Source of the DNA: Pseudomonadota bacterium
GTDB taxonomy: Bacteria; Myxococcota_A; Polyangia; Haliangiales; Haliangiaceae
NCBI GenBank assembly: GCA_022360315.1
Contig: JAKSDA010000305.1
Location: 1-64,000, forward strand
DNA length: 64,000 nucleotides
Reading direction: 5' to 3'
Position numbers and translations under genes: made by a program. Shown piece by piece: positions 34,693 through 44,617 of this stretch (positions are counted from its first letter, which is position 1; each line of letters starts with the position of its first letter). The notes beneath the pieces are model-generated. The model had not been told where the DNA came from. It did not search any database and was given only the letters and a program-made list of their open reading frames with translations.

Positions 34693-36252
34693 GTGTTGCG
34701 TTATCAATCCACTGTTCTGTTGGGCGAGGCGCCGCTTGTTCTCGAAGACATCGCGCGGGTTGCCCGTGACAGTGCTATCGTGCGGATCAGTCCCCAGGCC
34801 ATTGCGGCGATGGAGCAATCGCGTGCGGTGGTCGAGCGCATCATTGCGGGGGGAGACAGCGCTCCTCCGGTCTACGGGGTAAACACCGGCTTTGGAGCAC
34901 TGGTCGATGTGCGCATATCGAGCGAGCAGATCGCCATGCTGCAGCGCAATCTGGTCCGGTCGCATGCGGCCGGTGTCGGCGAGTTCTTGGCGACCGATGA
35001 GGTGCGGGCGATGATGCTTTTGCGCGCCGCAGTACTGGTCCAGGGTCACAGCGGCGCTCGCCCGCTCATCGCTTCCCGGTTGTGTGAGCTGCTCGAACAC
35101 GGAGTGCACCCGCGGGTACCCAGCCGCGGGTCGGTCGGCGCCTCGGGTGACCTCGCTCCGCTGGCCCATCTCGCGCTGTGCCTCATCGGCGAGGGAATGG
35201 TCGAGTATCGAGGCGAGCACGTGCCCGCTGGCGAGGCCCTGGCCCAGTGCGGTGTCGAGCCGGTCGAGCTCGCTGCCAAGGAGGGTCTCACTCTGCTCAA
35301 CGGCACGCAGCACATGACCGCGGTGGGTGCGCTCGCCGTACTCGACGCCGAGGCCACCTGTCGGGTGGCGGACATTGCCGGTGCCATGTCTCTGGACGCC
35401 CTCAAGGGCTCGGTTGGGCCATTTGACGAGCGCGTGCTCGCGGTCCGTCCCCATCCCGGACAGATCGCGGTGGGCGAGTCATTGCGCCAGCTTCTCGGCG
35501 GCAGCGAGATCATCGAGTCCCACCGGGAATGCGACCGGGTACAGGATGCGTACTCGCTGCGCTGTATGCCGCAAATACACGGGGCGACGCGAGATGTCCT
35601 GGCCCACACTCGCCGGGTGGTCGAGTGCGAGGCCAATGCTTCCACCGACAATCCGCTGGTATTTGTCGATCCCGAGCTTTCCACAGGAGGCGGCATGGTG
35701 GTGTCGGGTGGCAACTTTCACGGCCAGCCGGTGGCCCTGGCTCTGGACGGCGCCTCTGCTGCGGTGGCTGAACTGGCCAGCATCAGCGAGCGCCGTATCG
35801 AGCAACTGGTCAATCCAGCTCTGTCCAACGGGCTGCCCGCTTTCCTGGCCAGAGACAGCGGCCTCAACTCCGGTTACATGATGGCGCAGGTGACAGCGGC
35901 GTCTCTGGTATCCGAAAACAAGGTGTTGGCTCATCCCGCCTCTGTCGACTCCATTCCCACCTCGGCCGGCCGTGAGGATCATGTGTCGATGGGAGCGCTG
36001 GCGGCGCTCAAACTGCGCGCGATCCTCGACCGAGTGCGCACTGTCCTGGCCATCGAGCTTCTCTGCGCTGCCCAGGGGCTCGATTTTCGTCTCCCGCTAA
36101 AGCCGGGTCCGAAGCTCGAGGCGGCCCACCGGTGCATTCGCGACCGGGTTCCGCCCATGGACATCGATCGGCAAGTCTCGCCCGACATCGCCGACATCCG
36201 GGCGCTCATCAACAGCGGCGAGCTGGTTGAGGCTGTCGATGCAGCCGGGTGA
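34693..36252 (+). CDS. hutH: Histidine ammonia-lyase
   Basis: A 519-residue enzyme from the GTG at 34693, which converts histidine to urocanate and ammonia, the first step of histidine degradation. The Ala-Ser-Gly triad that forms the MIO cofactor is at 150-152 (SVGASGDLAPL). Other signatures: 'YGVNTGFG', 'GREDHVSMG' (its usual position) and 'QDAYSLRCMPQIHG'. An upstream in-frame GTG at 34642 would add 17 residues with no family match, so I prefer the later start. No hutU, hutI or hutG is adjacent, so it stands apart from a canonical hut operon. A related MIO activity (tyrosine or phenylalanine lyase) is less likely but not excluded. Confidence 0.93.
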   Translation: MLRYQSTVLLGEAPLVLEDIARVARDSAIVRISPQAIAAMEQSRAVVERIIAGGDSAPPVYGVNTGFGALVDVRISSEQIAMLQRNLVRSHAAGVGEFLATDEVRAMMLLRAAVLVQGHSGARPLIASRLCELLEHGVHPRVPSRGSVGASGDLAPLAHLALCLIGEGMVEYRGEHVPAGEALAQCGVEPVELAAKEGLTLLNGTQHMTAVGALAVLDAEATCRVADIAGAMSLDALKGSVGPFDERVLAVRPHPGQIAVGESLRQLLGGSEIIESHRECDRVQDAYSLRCMPQIHGATRDVLAHTRRVVECEANASTDNPLVFVDPELSTGGGMVVSGGNFHGQPVALALDGASAAVAELASISERRIEQLVNPALSNGLPAFLARDSGLNSGYMMAQVTAASLVSENKVLAHPASVDSIPTSAGREDHVSMGALAALKLRAILDRVRTVLAIELLCAAQGLDFRLPLKPGPKLEAAHRCIRDRVPPMDIDRQVSPDIADIRALINSGELVEAVDAAG

Positions 36253-36380
36253 GCGGCCTGGCACCGCGCCGCGGAGGCACTGGACGTATTGCAATACGCC
36301 TGCGGCGTGCGGCTCCGGTCGTTTGCCAGATCGTCCCCGGCAACTGCGACCCCGGACGATACCGGGGCGAATAATGCGGG

Positions 36381-37385
36381 CTAGTGCACCCCGACTAGCT
36401 CGCGTCTCGCCCGCTCCGGGGTTGTTCCCGTCCACGAGTTAAACGCTCGGAAGAACGAGTTCGGATCCTCAAAGCCGAGCAGGAACGAGATTTCCGCGCC
36501 GGTCATCGCCGTGGTTCGCAGATAGTGCTTGGCCAGCGCTTCTCGGGTCTGATCGAGGACGGCCTGAAAGCTGCATCCCTCGCTCTTGAGTCGCCGCTGC
36601 AGGGTTCGAGCACTGATTCCGAGTTTTTTGGCCACCGTTTCGATCGACGATGCCCCACTGGGTAGGAGCTCGAGCAGGGCGGCGTGTACTCGGTCCTCGG
36701 TTGTCGCTGATTCCGTGAGGTCGGAGAGTCGCTTCTTTAGATCCTGCTCGAAGAACTGCCAGATTTTCTCGTTCGCGGTGAGGAACGGTCGCGATGCGTC
36801 CGCCGGCGCGAACCGGAGGCTGGGGATGTTGCCGCGTTTGATGGGCACGCCGAAGTATTCGGTGTAGTCGCGCCTCTGCCTGGGGAGAACTGGAGAGATG
36901 ATCTCCAAGGGACGGATTCGCTCTCTGGTGGCAATGCGCGACAGCTGGACAAAGAACACGAGCTCTACGAGCACCAGGGAAGTCGGAGGCTCGACCGTCT
37001 TGTCGAGCCATTCGAGCTCCAGTTTGGTGCGGCTCTCGTCGACATCGACTCGAAGCGCCATCGACGCGATCAGCCTCTTGTAGTGCGCCAGTCTTGCCAA
37101 TGCGACGTTGAGGTTTGGGCTGCACAGTGCCGCAAAGATGGGCGGCGAAAACGCCTCGACAGAGATGACAGCTCCTATCTTCAGAGGGAGTATTGGATCA
37201 TCGGACTCTTGTTCGATTGCACTCCACAAGCGAAAGTACTCCTGAGTGGATAGCGCGGCTTGGTCGCGCGCAAACAGATCCTCGGGAAGCTCAGCCCGTC
37301 GCAGCACGTTGTCGAGGTTGAAGCCCACGTCTCGGGCGATGATTCTCCAGCCGGGAGACACGGCATAGGGTTTTTCGTTGGCCAT
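36381..37385 (-). CDS. AraC-family regulator with arabinose-binding-like N-terminal domain
   Basis: A 334-residue regulator. The start is the Met of MANEKPYAVS at 37385, with GGAG six bases upstream. The frame stays open to 37613, but that extension is partly the antisense of the carB-derived fragment and is not real protein. The N-terminal about 210 residues resemble the AraC-type 'arabinose-binding' domain found in OruR/ArgR-like regulators (DQAALSTQEYFRLWSAIE). The C-terminal 100 residues carry two helix-turn-helices (ETVAKKLGISARTLQRRLKSEG; GAEISFLLGFEDPNSFFRAF). The target is unknown; the divergent antiporter gene at 37810 is one candidate. Confidence 0.9.
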   Translation of the reverse strand: MANEKPYAVSPGWRIIARDVGFNLDNVLRRAELPEDLFARDQAALSTQEYFRLWSAIEQESDDPILPLKIGAVISVEAFSPPIFAALCSPNLNVALARLAHYKRLIASMALRVDVDESRTKLELEWLDKTVEPPTSLVLVELVFFVQLSRIATRERIRPLEIISPVLPRQRRDYTEYFGVPIKRGNIPSLRFAPADASRPFLTANEKIWQFFEQDLKKRLSDLTESATTEDRVHAALLELLPSGASSIETVAKKLGISARTLQRRLKSEGCSFQAVLDQTREALAKHYLRTTAMTGAEISFLLGFEDPNSFFRAFNSWTGTTPERARRELVGVH

Positions 37386-37809
37386 CGAGCGCTCCGGTTC
37401 TTCTCCTTGACAATGGTACGTACCGCGGTCGATGGAGTCACTAGCGAATCCCGTCGACAAACCAGCAGAAAGCGCCTCGGTCAAATTCAATGAAATCGAC
37501 ACGATTATGGGGCCGGAGATGAAATCGACCGGGGAGGTGATGGGTGTAGATAGCACAATCACTTCCGGGCTCTTTTGATAGGTTGGGAACGAAGAGCCGC
37601 GAGTGTAGACCATGAGCGCGCCGCTCCCGATCGACGGAGAGCTCGCGCAGGCTTATCGCCACACATCTTGTCAGTAATCGCCAGGGCCGGTGTAACGTGC
37701 GGGCCAGTGCCGACGTCATGCGATGCGGAACAACCAACCTCCAGGGGCATAGATGCGAGGGAACACATGGCCGCAGTGATCGGGGCCTATCTCACCGCCG
37801 AGGTAGTGC
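37386..37809. other. 424-base divergent intergenic region holding a carB fragment
   Basis: The region separates the AraC regulator and the antiporter and should contain both promoters. It has the 77-base carB-derived piece at 37480-37556; the rest shows no convincing coding frame. I could not place promoter hexamers with confidence. Confidence 0.6.
37480..37556 (+). repeat. Ectopic 77-bp fragment of carB
   Basis: These 77 bases match 16834-16910 inside carB with four substitutions and no gaps, in the same orientation. The piece corresponds to CarB residues 933-958 (around 'DTILGPEMKSTGEVMG'). The flanks show no further carB similarity, and no terminal repeats or target duplication were recognised. 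The four changes (three of the four at first or second codon positions would alter protein) suggest it is no longer under coding constraint. Confidence 0.93.
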
Positions 37810-39103
<1,294 letters not shown>

Positions 39104-39114
<11 letters not shown>

Positions 39115-39847
39115 ACGACAACAAAAACTCTGCGCCGACAGCCAAACCGACTACAGCGATTTGCGGGCACTGTTTCTCAACTGCACCCTCAAGCGGTCGC
39201 CCGAGCGTTCGCATACGCAGGGATTGATCGACATATCCCGGGCGATCATGGAAAAAAACCGGGTCGCGGTCGAGGTCATACGCCCGATCGACCACACCAT
39301 TGCCACCGGGGTATGGCCGGATATGACCGAGCACGGCTGGGATCGAGACGATTGGCCGCAGATCTACGAAAAGGTCAAGGCGGCCGATATCTTGGTTATC
39401 GGTTCGTCGATCTGGCTGGGCGAAAAGACCTCGGTGTGCACGCAGATCATCGAGCGCCTCTATTCCACCTCGAGCGATCTCAATGCAGCAGGCCAATACG
39501 CCTACTACGGCAAGGTCGGCGGCTGCCTGATCACCGGCAATGAAGACGGAGTCAAGCACTGCTCCATGGCCATTCTCTATGCCCTGCAGCACATCGGCTA
39601 CTCCATCCCGCCGCAAGCCGACGCCGGCTGGATCGGTGAGGCCGGTCCCGGTCCGTCGTATCTCGATCCCGGCTCGGGCGGGCCCGACAACGACTTCACC
39701 AACCGCAATACCACGTTCATGACGTGGAATCTGTTGCACCTGGTGCGCATGCTCAAAGATGCTGGCGGCGTGCCGGCCCACGGCAATCAGCGCACGGAGT
39801 GGGAAGCCGGCTGCCGATTCGACGCGCCCAACCCAGAACACAGATAG
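39104..39847 (+). CDS. NAD(P)H-dependent FMN reductase / flavodoxin-fold protein
   Basis: A 247-residue flavodoxin-like protein with AAAGGAA before its ATG. The first strand and loop 'RALFLNCTLKRSPERSHT' and 'ADILVIGSSIWLGEKTSVCTQIIERL' match the FMN-binding pattern of NADPH-dependent FMN reductases, and a later 'GKVGGCLITGNEDG' fits the third FMN loop. It probably transfers electrons to quinones or other small acceptors. It overlaps the antiporter gene, and its stop codon lies inside the first unit of the 19-bp tandem repeat at 39844. Confidence 0.85.
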
Positions 39848-39957
39848 CGCCGACTTGCCGCGATAGCGCCGACTTGCCGCGATAGCGCCGACTTGCCGCG
39901 ATAGCGCCGATTTGCCGCGATAGCGCCGATTTGCCGCGATAGCGCCGATTTGCCGCG
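39844..39957 (+). repeat. Six perfect-length 19-bp tandem repeats
   Basis: The unit is ATAGCGCCGACTTGCCGCG, repeated six times without any gap (39844-39862 and onward to 39957). Units 1-3 have C and units 4-6 have T at position 11; there are no other differences. The first unit contains the stop codon (TAG, 39845-39847) of the flavoprotein gene. Nineteen is not a multiple of three, so the repeats are not a coding array. They lie between that gene and the glucosidase gene. Confidence 0.97.
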
Positions 39958-40118
39958 GCCAGCTCGATCGCGCTCTGGCCCGGGACTGCGAGCGATGGGC
40001 GACGCAGCGTGCGGCTTCTGATGAGAAACGGTGTTCTTTGTAACCAATACGCAGTCCATTCTGTCGGTAGTGTACACGCGGCTGAGACTGCAAAACACGT
40101 TAACCAGGATTTGTTTTC

Positions 40119-42818
40119 ATGGCTAATACTTCTGAGTTGCCACTGCATCGCGCGGCGGCAGTGTCCACATCAACCACCTCGCAATTGTCCACAACCAGCG
40201 AAGGCCAACGCGTTAGCGACAACGCGTCGGGCCGAAAAAACTGGCACGCGTGGGGGCCATATCTCAGCGAACGGCAGTGGGGAACCGTCCGCGAGGATTA
40301 CTCGGCCCACGGCACTGCATGGGATTATTTTCCCCATGATATGGCGCGCAGCCGCGCCTACCGATGGGGCGAAGATGGGCTTGCCGGCCTCAGCGACGAA
40401 ACGCAAAAATTATGTCTCGCGCTCGGGCTGTGGAACGGTGCCGACCCCATTATCAAGGAACGGCTTTTTGGCTTGACCAACGCCGAGGGAAACCACGGCG
40501 AAGATGTCAAGGAGATCTATTATTATCTCGACGCGACGCCTTCTCACTCGTATCTGAAAATGCTGTATAAATACCCGCAGGTGGCGTTTCCATATGGCGA
40601 TATCGTCGCGGAAAATCGCCGGCGCGGTATGGATGTTCTGGAATATGAAGTCATCGATACCGGGGTGTTCAACGACGATCGCTATTTCGATATCTTTGTC
40701 GAGTACGCTCAGGCAGAGCCCGGCGACATCCTCATGAGAGTGCGCGTGGTCAATCGTGGGCCCGAGGAAGCCGCGCTCTGCGTGCTGCCTCAGCTGTGGT
40801 TTCGCAACACCTGGTCGTGGTATCACGAAGCAGCCAAACCGGGTCTCTTCCTCGATGGCCCAGGCGTCATTGCGGTTGGTCATCCGGATTTCCCGGGCTA
40901 TCGATTGTATTATGAAACGTCCGGAGAACCTGTATTTACTGAAAATCAGAGCAATCCCCGCCTGTGGGGTGAAAGCAATGCGTCTGGTTATTACAAAGAT
41001 GGAATCAACGACTATATCGCTGGTGGCGAACCGAATGCGGTAAACCCGGACTATCTCGGCACCAAGGCTGCGGTGATCCACAGACTCCTCGTACCCGCCG
41101 GTGCCTCCCACGAGATCCGCGTCCGCCTCAGTCCGGGCTCCCCGCAAAAACCCTTTGCTGACTTTGACGATATTTTTACCGCCCGCCTGGCTGAAGCCGA
41201 TGATTACTACGCCGCCCTGCAGCAGGGAATCGGAGATGACGATCAGCGCAATGTACAGCGCCAGGCTTTTGCCGGCCTGATGTGGACCAAACAGTTCTTC
41301 TATTTCGACGTAAAAGAATGGCTCGATGGCGATCCGGCTCAGATGAAACCGCCCGCCGAGCGTCACTATGGCCGCAATCGAGACTGGATCCACCTCAATA
41401 ATGCCGACATTATCTCAATGCCGGATACGTGGGAATATCCCTGGTATGCCGCCTGGGACCTGGCGTTTCATTGCCTTCCCCTGGCCCTCATCGACGCCCA
41501 TTTCGCCAAAAAGCAACTCGATCTGATCACTCGTGAATGGTATATGCATCCAAACGGGCAAATTCCGGCCTATGAATGGAATTTCAGCGATGTGAATCCA
41601 CCAGTTCACGCCTGGGCGACTTGGCGAGTTTTTCAGATCGACCGCGAGCAGCGAGGCGATGATGGCGATCTCGCCTTTCTTGAATCTGTTTTTCACAAAT
41701 TAATGCTGAATTTCACCTGGTGGGTGAATCGGAAAGACCGGGAAGGACGCAATATCTTTCAGGGCGGCTTTTTGGGCCTCGATAACATCGGTGTTTTCGA
41801 TCGCAGCGCCTACCTGCCCACCGGCGGGTACATCAACCAATCCGACGGTACCAGCTGGATGGCAATGTACAGCCTCAATCTGATGCGAATTGCCCTCGAG
41901 TTGGCCAAGCACAATCCAGTCTATGAAAACATAGCGAGCAAATTCTTTGAGCATTTCCTGCATATCGCCGCGGCCATGAGCAACCTCGCCGGCGAGGGTC
42001 TCGGCCTTTGGGACGAGCAAGATCAATTCTATTATGACGTCCTCAATGTCGGTGATGAGCACGGCTGTCATCGAATTCCCATGCGGCTTCGCAACCTGGT
42101 CGGACTCATTCCTCTATTTGCTGTCGAGGTCATCGAGCCGGAGCTTCTCGAACGCGTTCCGGGGTTCCGCGAGCGCCTCGAATGGATGCTGGAGAATCGG
42201 CCCGACCTGGCAGCGCTGGTGTCGCGCTGGTATGAGCCCGGCCGGGGCGAGCGGCGCCTGCTCTCCCTGCTTCGCGGCCACCGGATGAAGAAAATCCTGC
42301 TCCGCATGCTCGACGAGAGCGAGTTCTTTTCCGATTACGGTATTCGCGGCATCTCCAAGCACCACGAGCACACCCCCTACGCGCTCGAATTTCGCGGCCA
42401 GCGCTACGAAGTCCCGTACACGCCCGCCGAATCAAACTCGGGATTGTTTGGCGGCAATTCCAATTGGCGCGGACCGATATGGATGCCAATCAACTACTTA
42501 CTCGTCGAGTCACTGCACAGATTTCATCACTACTACGGCGATGAGTTCAAGGTCGAATGCCCGACCGGTTCGGGTAACTACGGGACCATCCGCGACGCTG
42601 CCGACGAGCTGTCACAGCGACTGGTCGGCATTTTTGCCAGAGATCAGGACGGCAAGCGCCCGGTCTACGGACATTCGCCGCGCATGCAAAACGATCCACA
42701 TTTTCGCGATTATATCCTGTTTTACGAGTATTTTCACGGCGACACCGGGCGCGGTGTCGGCGCTTCCCACCAAACCGGCTGGACAGCGTTGGTTGCCCAG
42801 CTATTGCAACAACGCTGA
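40119..42818 (+). CDS. GH63-type glucosidase (MGH1-like)
   Basis: An 899-residue protein of the large bacterial glycoside hydrolase 63 group. The first 40 residues are polar and low in conservation; from about residue 41 the family signature begins ('NWHAWGPYLSERQWGTVRED', 'SRAYRWGEDGLAGLSD', 'KERLFGLTNAEGNHGEDVKE'). The C-terminal (alpha/alpha)6 barrel contains 'YPWYAAWDLAFHCLPLALID' and 'NSNWRGPIWMPINYL'. Members hydrolyse alpha-glucosides, and some act on mannosyl- or glucosylglycerate; substrate cannot be fixed here. No signal peptide is seen, so it is likely cytoplasmic. First gene of a cluster with an SDR, aquaporin, GMC oxidoreductase, VOC protein and GH133 enzyme. Third-position GC is visibly lower than in flanking regions. 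Confidence 0.9.
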   Translation: MANTSELPLHRAAAVSTSTTSQLSTTSEGQRVSDNASGRKNWHAWGPYLSERQWGTVREDYSAHGTAWDYFPHDMARSRAYRWGEDGLAGLSDETQKLCLALGLWNGADPIIKERLFGLTNAEGNHGEDVKEIYYYLDATPSHSYLKMLYKYPQVAFPYGDIVAENRRRGMDVLEYEVIDTGVFNDDRYFDIFVEYAQAEPGDILMRVRVVNRGPEEAALCVLPQLWFRNTWSWYHEAAKPGLFLDGPGVIAVGHPDFPGYRLYYETSGEPVFTENQSNPRLWGESNASGYYKDGINDYIAGGEPNAVNPDYLGTKAAVIHRLLVPAGASHEIRVRLSPGSPQKPFADFDDIFTARLAEADDYYAALQQGIGDDDQRNVQRQAFAGLMWTKQFFYFDVKEWLDGDPAQMKPPAERHYGRNRDWIHLNNADIISMPDTWEYPWYAAWDLAFHCLPLALIDAHFAKKQLDLITREWYMHPNGQIPAYEWNFSDVNPPVHAWATWRVFQIDREQRGDDGDLAFLESVFHKLMLNFTWWVNRKDREGRNIFQGGFLGLDNIGVFDRSAYLPTGGYINQSDGTSWMAMYSLNLMRIALELAKHNPVYENIASKFFEHFLHIAAAMSNLAGEGLGLWDEQDQFYYDVLNVGDEHGCHRIPMRLRNLVGLIPLFAVEVIEPELLERVPGFRERLEWMLENRPDLAALVSRWYEPGRGERRLLSLLRGHRMKKILLRMLDESEFFSDYGIRGISKHHEHTPYALEFRGQRYEVPYTPAESNSGLFGGNSNWRGPIWMPINYLLVESLHRFHHYYGDEFKVECPTGSGNYGTIRDAADELSQRLVGIFARDQDGKRPVYGHSPRMQNDPHFRDYILFYEYFHGDTGRGVGASHQTGWTALVAQLLQQR

Positions 42819-42857
42819 TCGTTTATCACCTCCGAAAACAACAAACCCTTTCACGTA

Positions 42858-42877
42858 TAACGATCTTCTGATCGTTA
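42858..42877 (+). promoter_or_regulatory. Perfect 8-bp hairpin before the SDR ribosome site
   Basis: TAACGATC-TTCT-GATCGTTA forms a perfect stem-loop in the 75-base gap between the glucosidase and SDR genes, ending 8 bases before the AAAGGA ribosome site. It could modulate mRNA stability or translation, or be an operator. It lacks a T-tract, so it is not a typical terminator. Confidence 0.45.
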
Positions 42878-42893
42878 CTGCAAAAGGAAAATC

Positions 42894-43742
42894 ATGGTAC
42901 GAAACAACGCTCCTGATGTCGTGATGCCCACCTGTACTCCGCCGACTTTGCTCAAGGGCCAAAAAGCCCTGATTACCGGAGCCAATTCGGGGATCGGCCG
43001 CGGCATTGCCCTGGCCATGGGACAGGCCGGCGCCGATGTGGTAGTCAACTACGTGGCCGACGAAGGCGCGGCCCACGAGGTTGCTGCTGAAGTCAAGGCG
43101 ACGGGCAGTAATGCGATCGCGATCAAGGCCGATGTGTCCAAGGAAGATCAGGTAGAGGCCATGTTCAAGACCATGTTCGATGAGTTCGGCACCATCGACA
43201 TACTGGTGAATAACGCCGGTTTGCAGCGCGATGCCGCCTTTGACGAGATGACCCTGGCGGACTGGCAATTCGTTCTCGACGTCAACCTCACCGGGCAATT
43301 CCTGTGCGCCCGGGAGGCCGTGCGCGAGTTTAAACGCCGCGGTGTGGTATCCGAGGTCTCGTGTGCAGCGGGTAAGATCATCTGCATCAGTTCTGTGCAC
43401 GAAGTGATTCCCTGGGCCGGCCACGCCAACTACGCGGCCAGCAAAGGCGGAATCATGTTGCTCATGAAGAGCCTGGCCCAGGAGACTGCACCGTATCGGA
43501 TCCGCGTCAACAGCATTGGTCCGGGTGCAATTCGGACGCCGATCAACCGGGGGGCATGGGCCACCTCCGAGGCCATGGAACGCCTGTTGACTCTGATTCC
43601 CTATAACCGTATCGGCGAGACTGCAGATATCGGCCGAGCCGCGGCCTGGCTGGCGTCTGACCAGGCAGATTATGTAAATGGTACCACTCTGTTCATCGAC
43701 GGTGGCATGACTCTGTACCCGGGATTTGCCACTGGCGGCTGA
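42894..43742 (+). CDS. SDR oxidoreductase, glucose 1-dehydrogenase-like
   Basis: A 282-residue short-chain dehydrogenase. The NAD(P) site GANSGIG is at about 29-35, NNAG at 106-109, and the catalytic Ser166/167, Tyr180 and Lys184 (ISSVHE, NYAASKGG) are present. The sequence resembles bacterial glucose 1-dehydrogenases and YhdF/YdaD-like stress SDRs. The reaction would be oxidation of a sugar C1 hydroxyl to the lactone. It follows the glucosidase after 75 bases and precedes the aquaporin after 47, consistent with handling glucose released by the glucosidase. Confidence 0.88.
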   Translation: MVRNNAPDVVMPTCTPPTLLKGQKALITGANSGIGRGIALAMGQAGADVVVNYVADEGAAHEVAAEVKATGSNAIAIKADVSKEDQVEAMFKTMFDEFGTIDILVNNAGLQRDAAFDEMTLADWQFVLDVNLTGQFLCAREAVREFKRRGVVSEVSCAAGKIICISSVHEVIPWAGHANYAASKGGIMLLMKSLAQETAPYRIRVNSIGPGAIRTPINRGAWATSEAMERLLTLIPYNRIGETADIGRAAAWLASDQADYVNGTTLFIDGGMTLYPGFATGG

Positions 43743-43789
43743 CACAGCCAACAATCGCACAATAACTCCACTGCCGAGCACGTGAGATC

Positions 43790-44617
43790 ATGACTGCACG
43801 CGAAGCGTTTATGCAACACTATCCTGAATACTTGATGGAGGCGGCTGGCCTCGGTCTATTCATGGTCTCGGCCGCGGTGTTCGGAACTCTGATCTGGCAC
43901 CCGAGCTTGCCGTTGAGTGACAGTCTCGGCGTGGAGCTGATACGGCTTTTGGTCATGGGGACGGCCATGGGCCTCACCGCCATCGGGCTCATCTACTCAC
44001 CATGGGGCAAGCGCTCGGGCGCCCATCTCAATCCAGCGGTGACTCTGACCATGATGCGATTGCGCCGAATTGCCCCCTGGGATGGGTTTTTCTACATCGT
44101 CGCGCAATTCCTCGGTGGGCTTGCCGGCGTACTTCTGGTCTCCGTCGTGGCCAGTCGTGTGCTCGCAGCGCCGGAGCTGTGGTATGTACCCACGGTGCCC
44201 GGCCACGCCGGAACCCTGGCCGCTCTTTTCATCGAGACTGCGATGGCAGCGGGACTCATGGCCATGGTTCTGGTTACTGGTGAATCGAAGAAACTCTCAT
44301 CGCTTACCGGAGTGTTCGCGGGCATTTTTTTGACAACGTATATTACCCTGGGTGCACCGATTTCCGGCATGAGTATCAATCCGGCGCGAACCATCGCGTC
44401 GGCCTTGCCGAGCGGAATGTGGACGGCGGTGTGGATTTATTTCGTCGGACCACTCGTCGGCATGGTGCTGGTGGGTGAGATTTTTCGCCGCATTACCGGC
44501 AAACGCCAGCCTTCCTGCGCCGGCATGAATAGGCATTGCGTGGACAGCTGCGTATTCAAATGCGGTTCTGATTACTGGCAGGACCGCTCTCTTCACAGCA
44601 GAGGAAACCATTCATGA
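43790..44617 (+). CDS. MIP-family aquaporin/glycerol channel
   Basis: A 275-residue membrane channel with both half-helix signatures: NPAVT at Asn81 (SGAHLNPAVTL) and NPART at Asn197 (GMSINPARTIA). Six hydrophobic segments fit the family. It passes water or small neutral solutes such as glycerol; selectivity cannot be settled from these motifs. The last about 35 residues are polar with three cysteines (HCVDSCVFKC) and look like an added tail. The gene overlaps the GMC oxidoreductase start by four bases (ATGA), so they are translationally coupled. Confidence 0.9.
   Translation: MTAREAFMQHYPEYLMEAAGLGLFMVSAAVFGTLIWHPSLPLSDSLGVELIRLLVMGTAMGLTAIGLIYSPWGKRSGAHLNPAVTLTMMRLRRIAPWDGFFYIVAQFLGGLAGVLLVSVVASRVLAAPELWYVPTVPGHAGTLAALFIETAMAAGLMAMVLVTGESKKLSSLTGVFAGIFLTTYITLGAPISGMSINPARTIASALPSGMWTAVWIYFVGPLVGMVLVGEIFRRITGKRQPSCAGMNRHCVDSCVFKCGSDYWQDRSLHSRGNHS

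Noticed and set aside
37386..37613. An N-terminal extension of the AraC regulator by 76 residues
   Set aside because: The extension is largely the antisense of the carB fragment and has no regulator similarity; a good ribosome site precedes the shorter start.
39844..39957. A CRISPR array
   Set aside because: Units are directly adjacent with no spacers, and no cas genes are present.
39787..40148. Minus-strand frames through the 19-bp repeats
   Set aside because: They encode only the translated repeat (ALSRQIGAIAANRRYRGK-type) and change with unit number; a 19-bp period gives three different frames, so no stable protein results.
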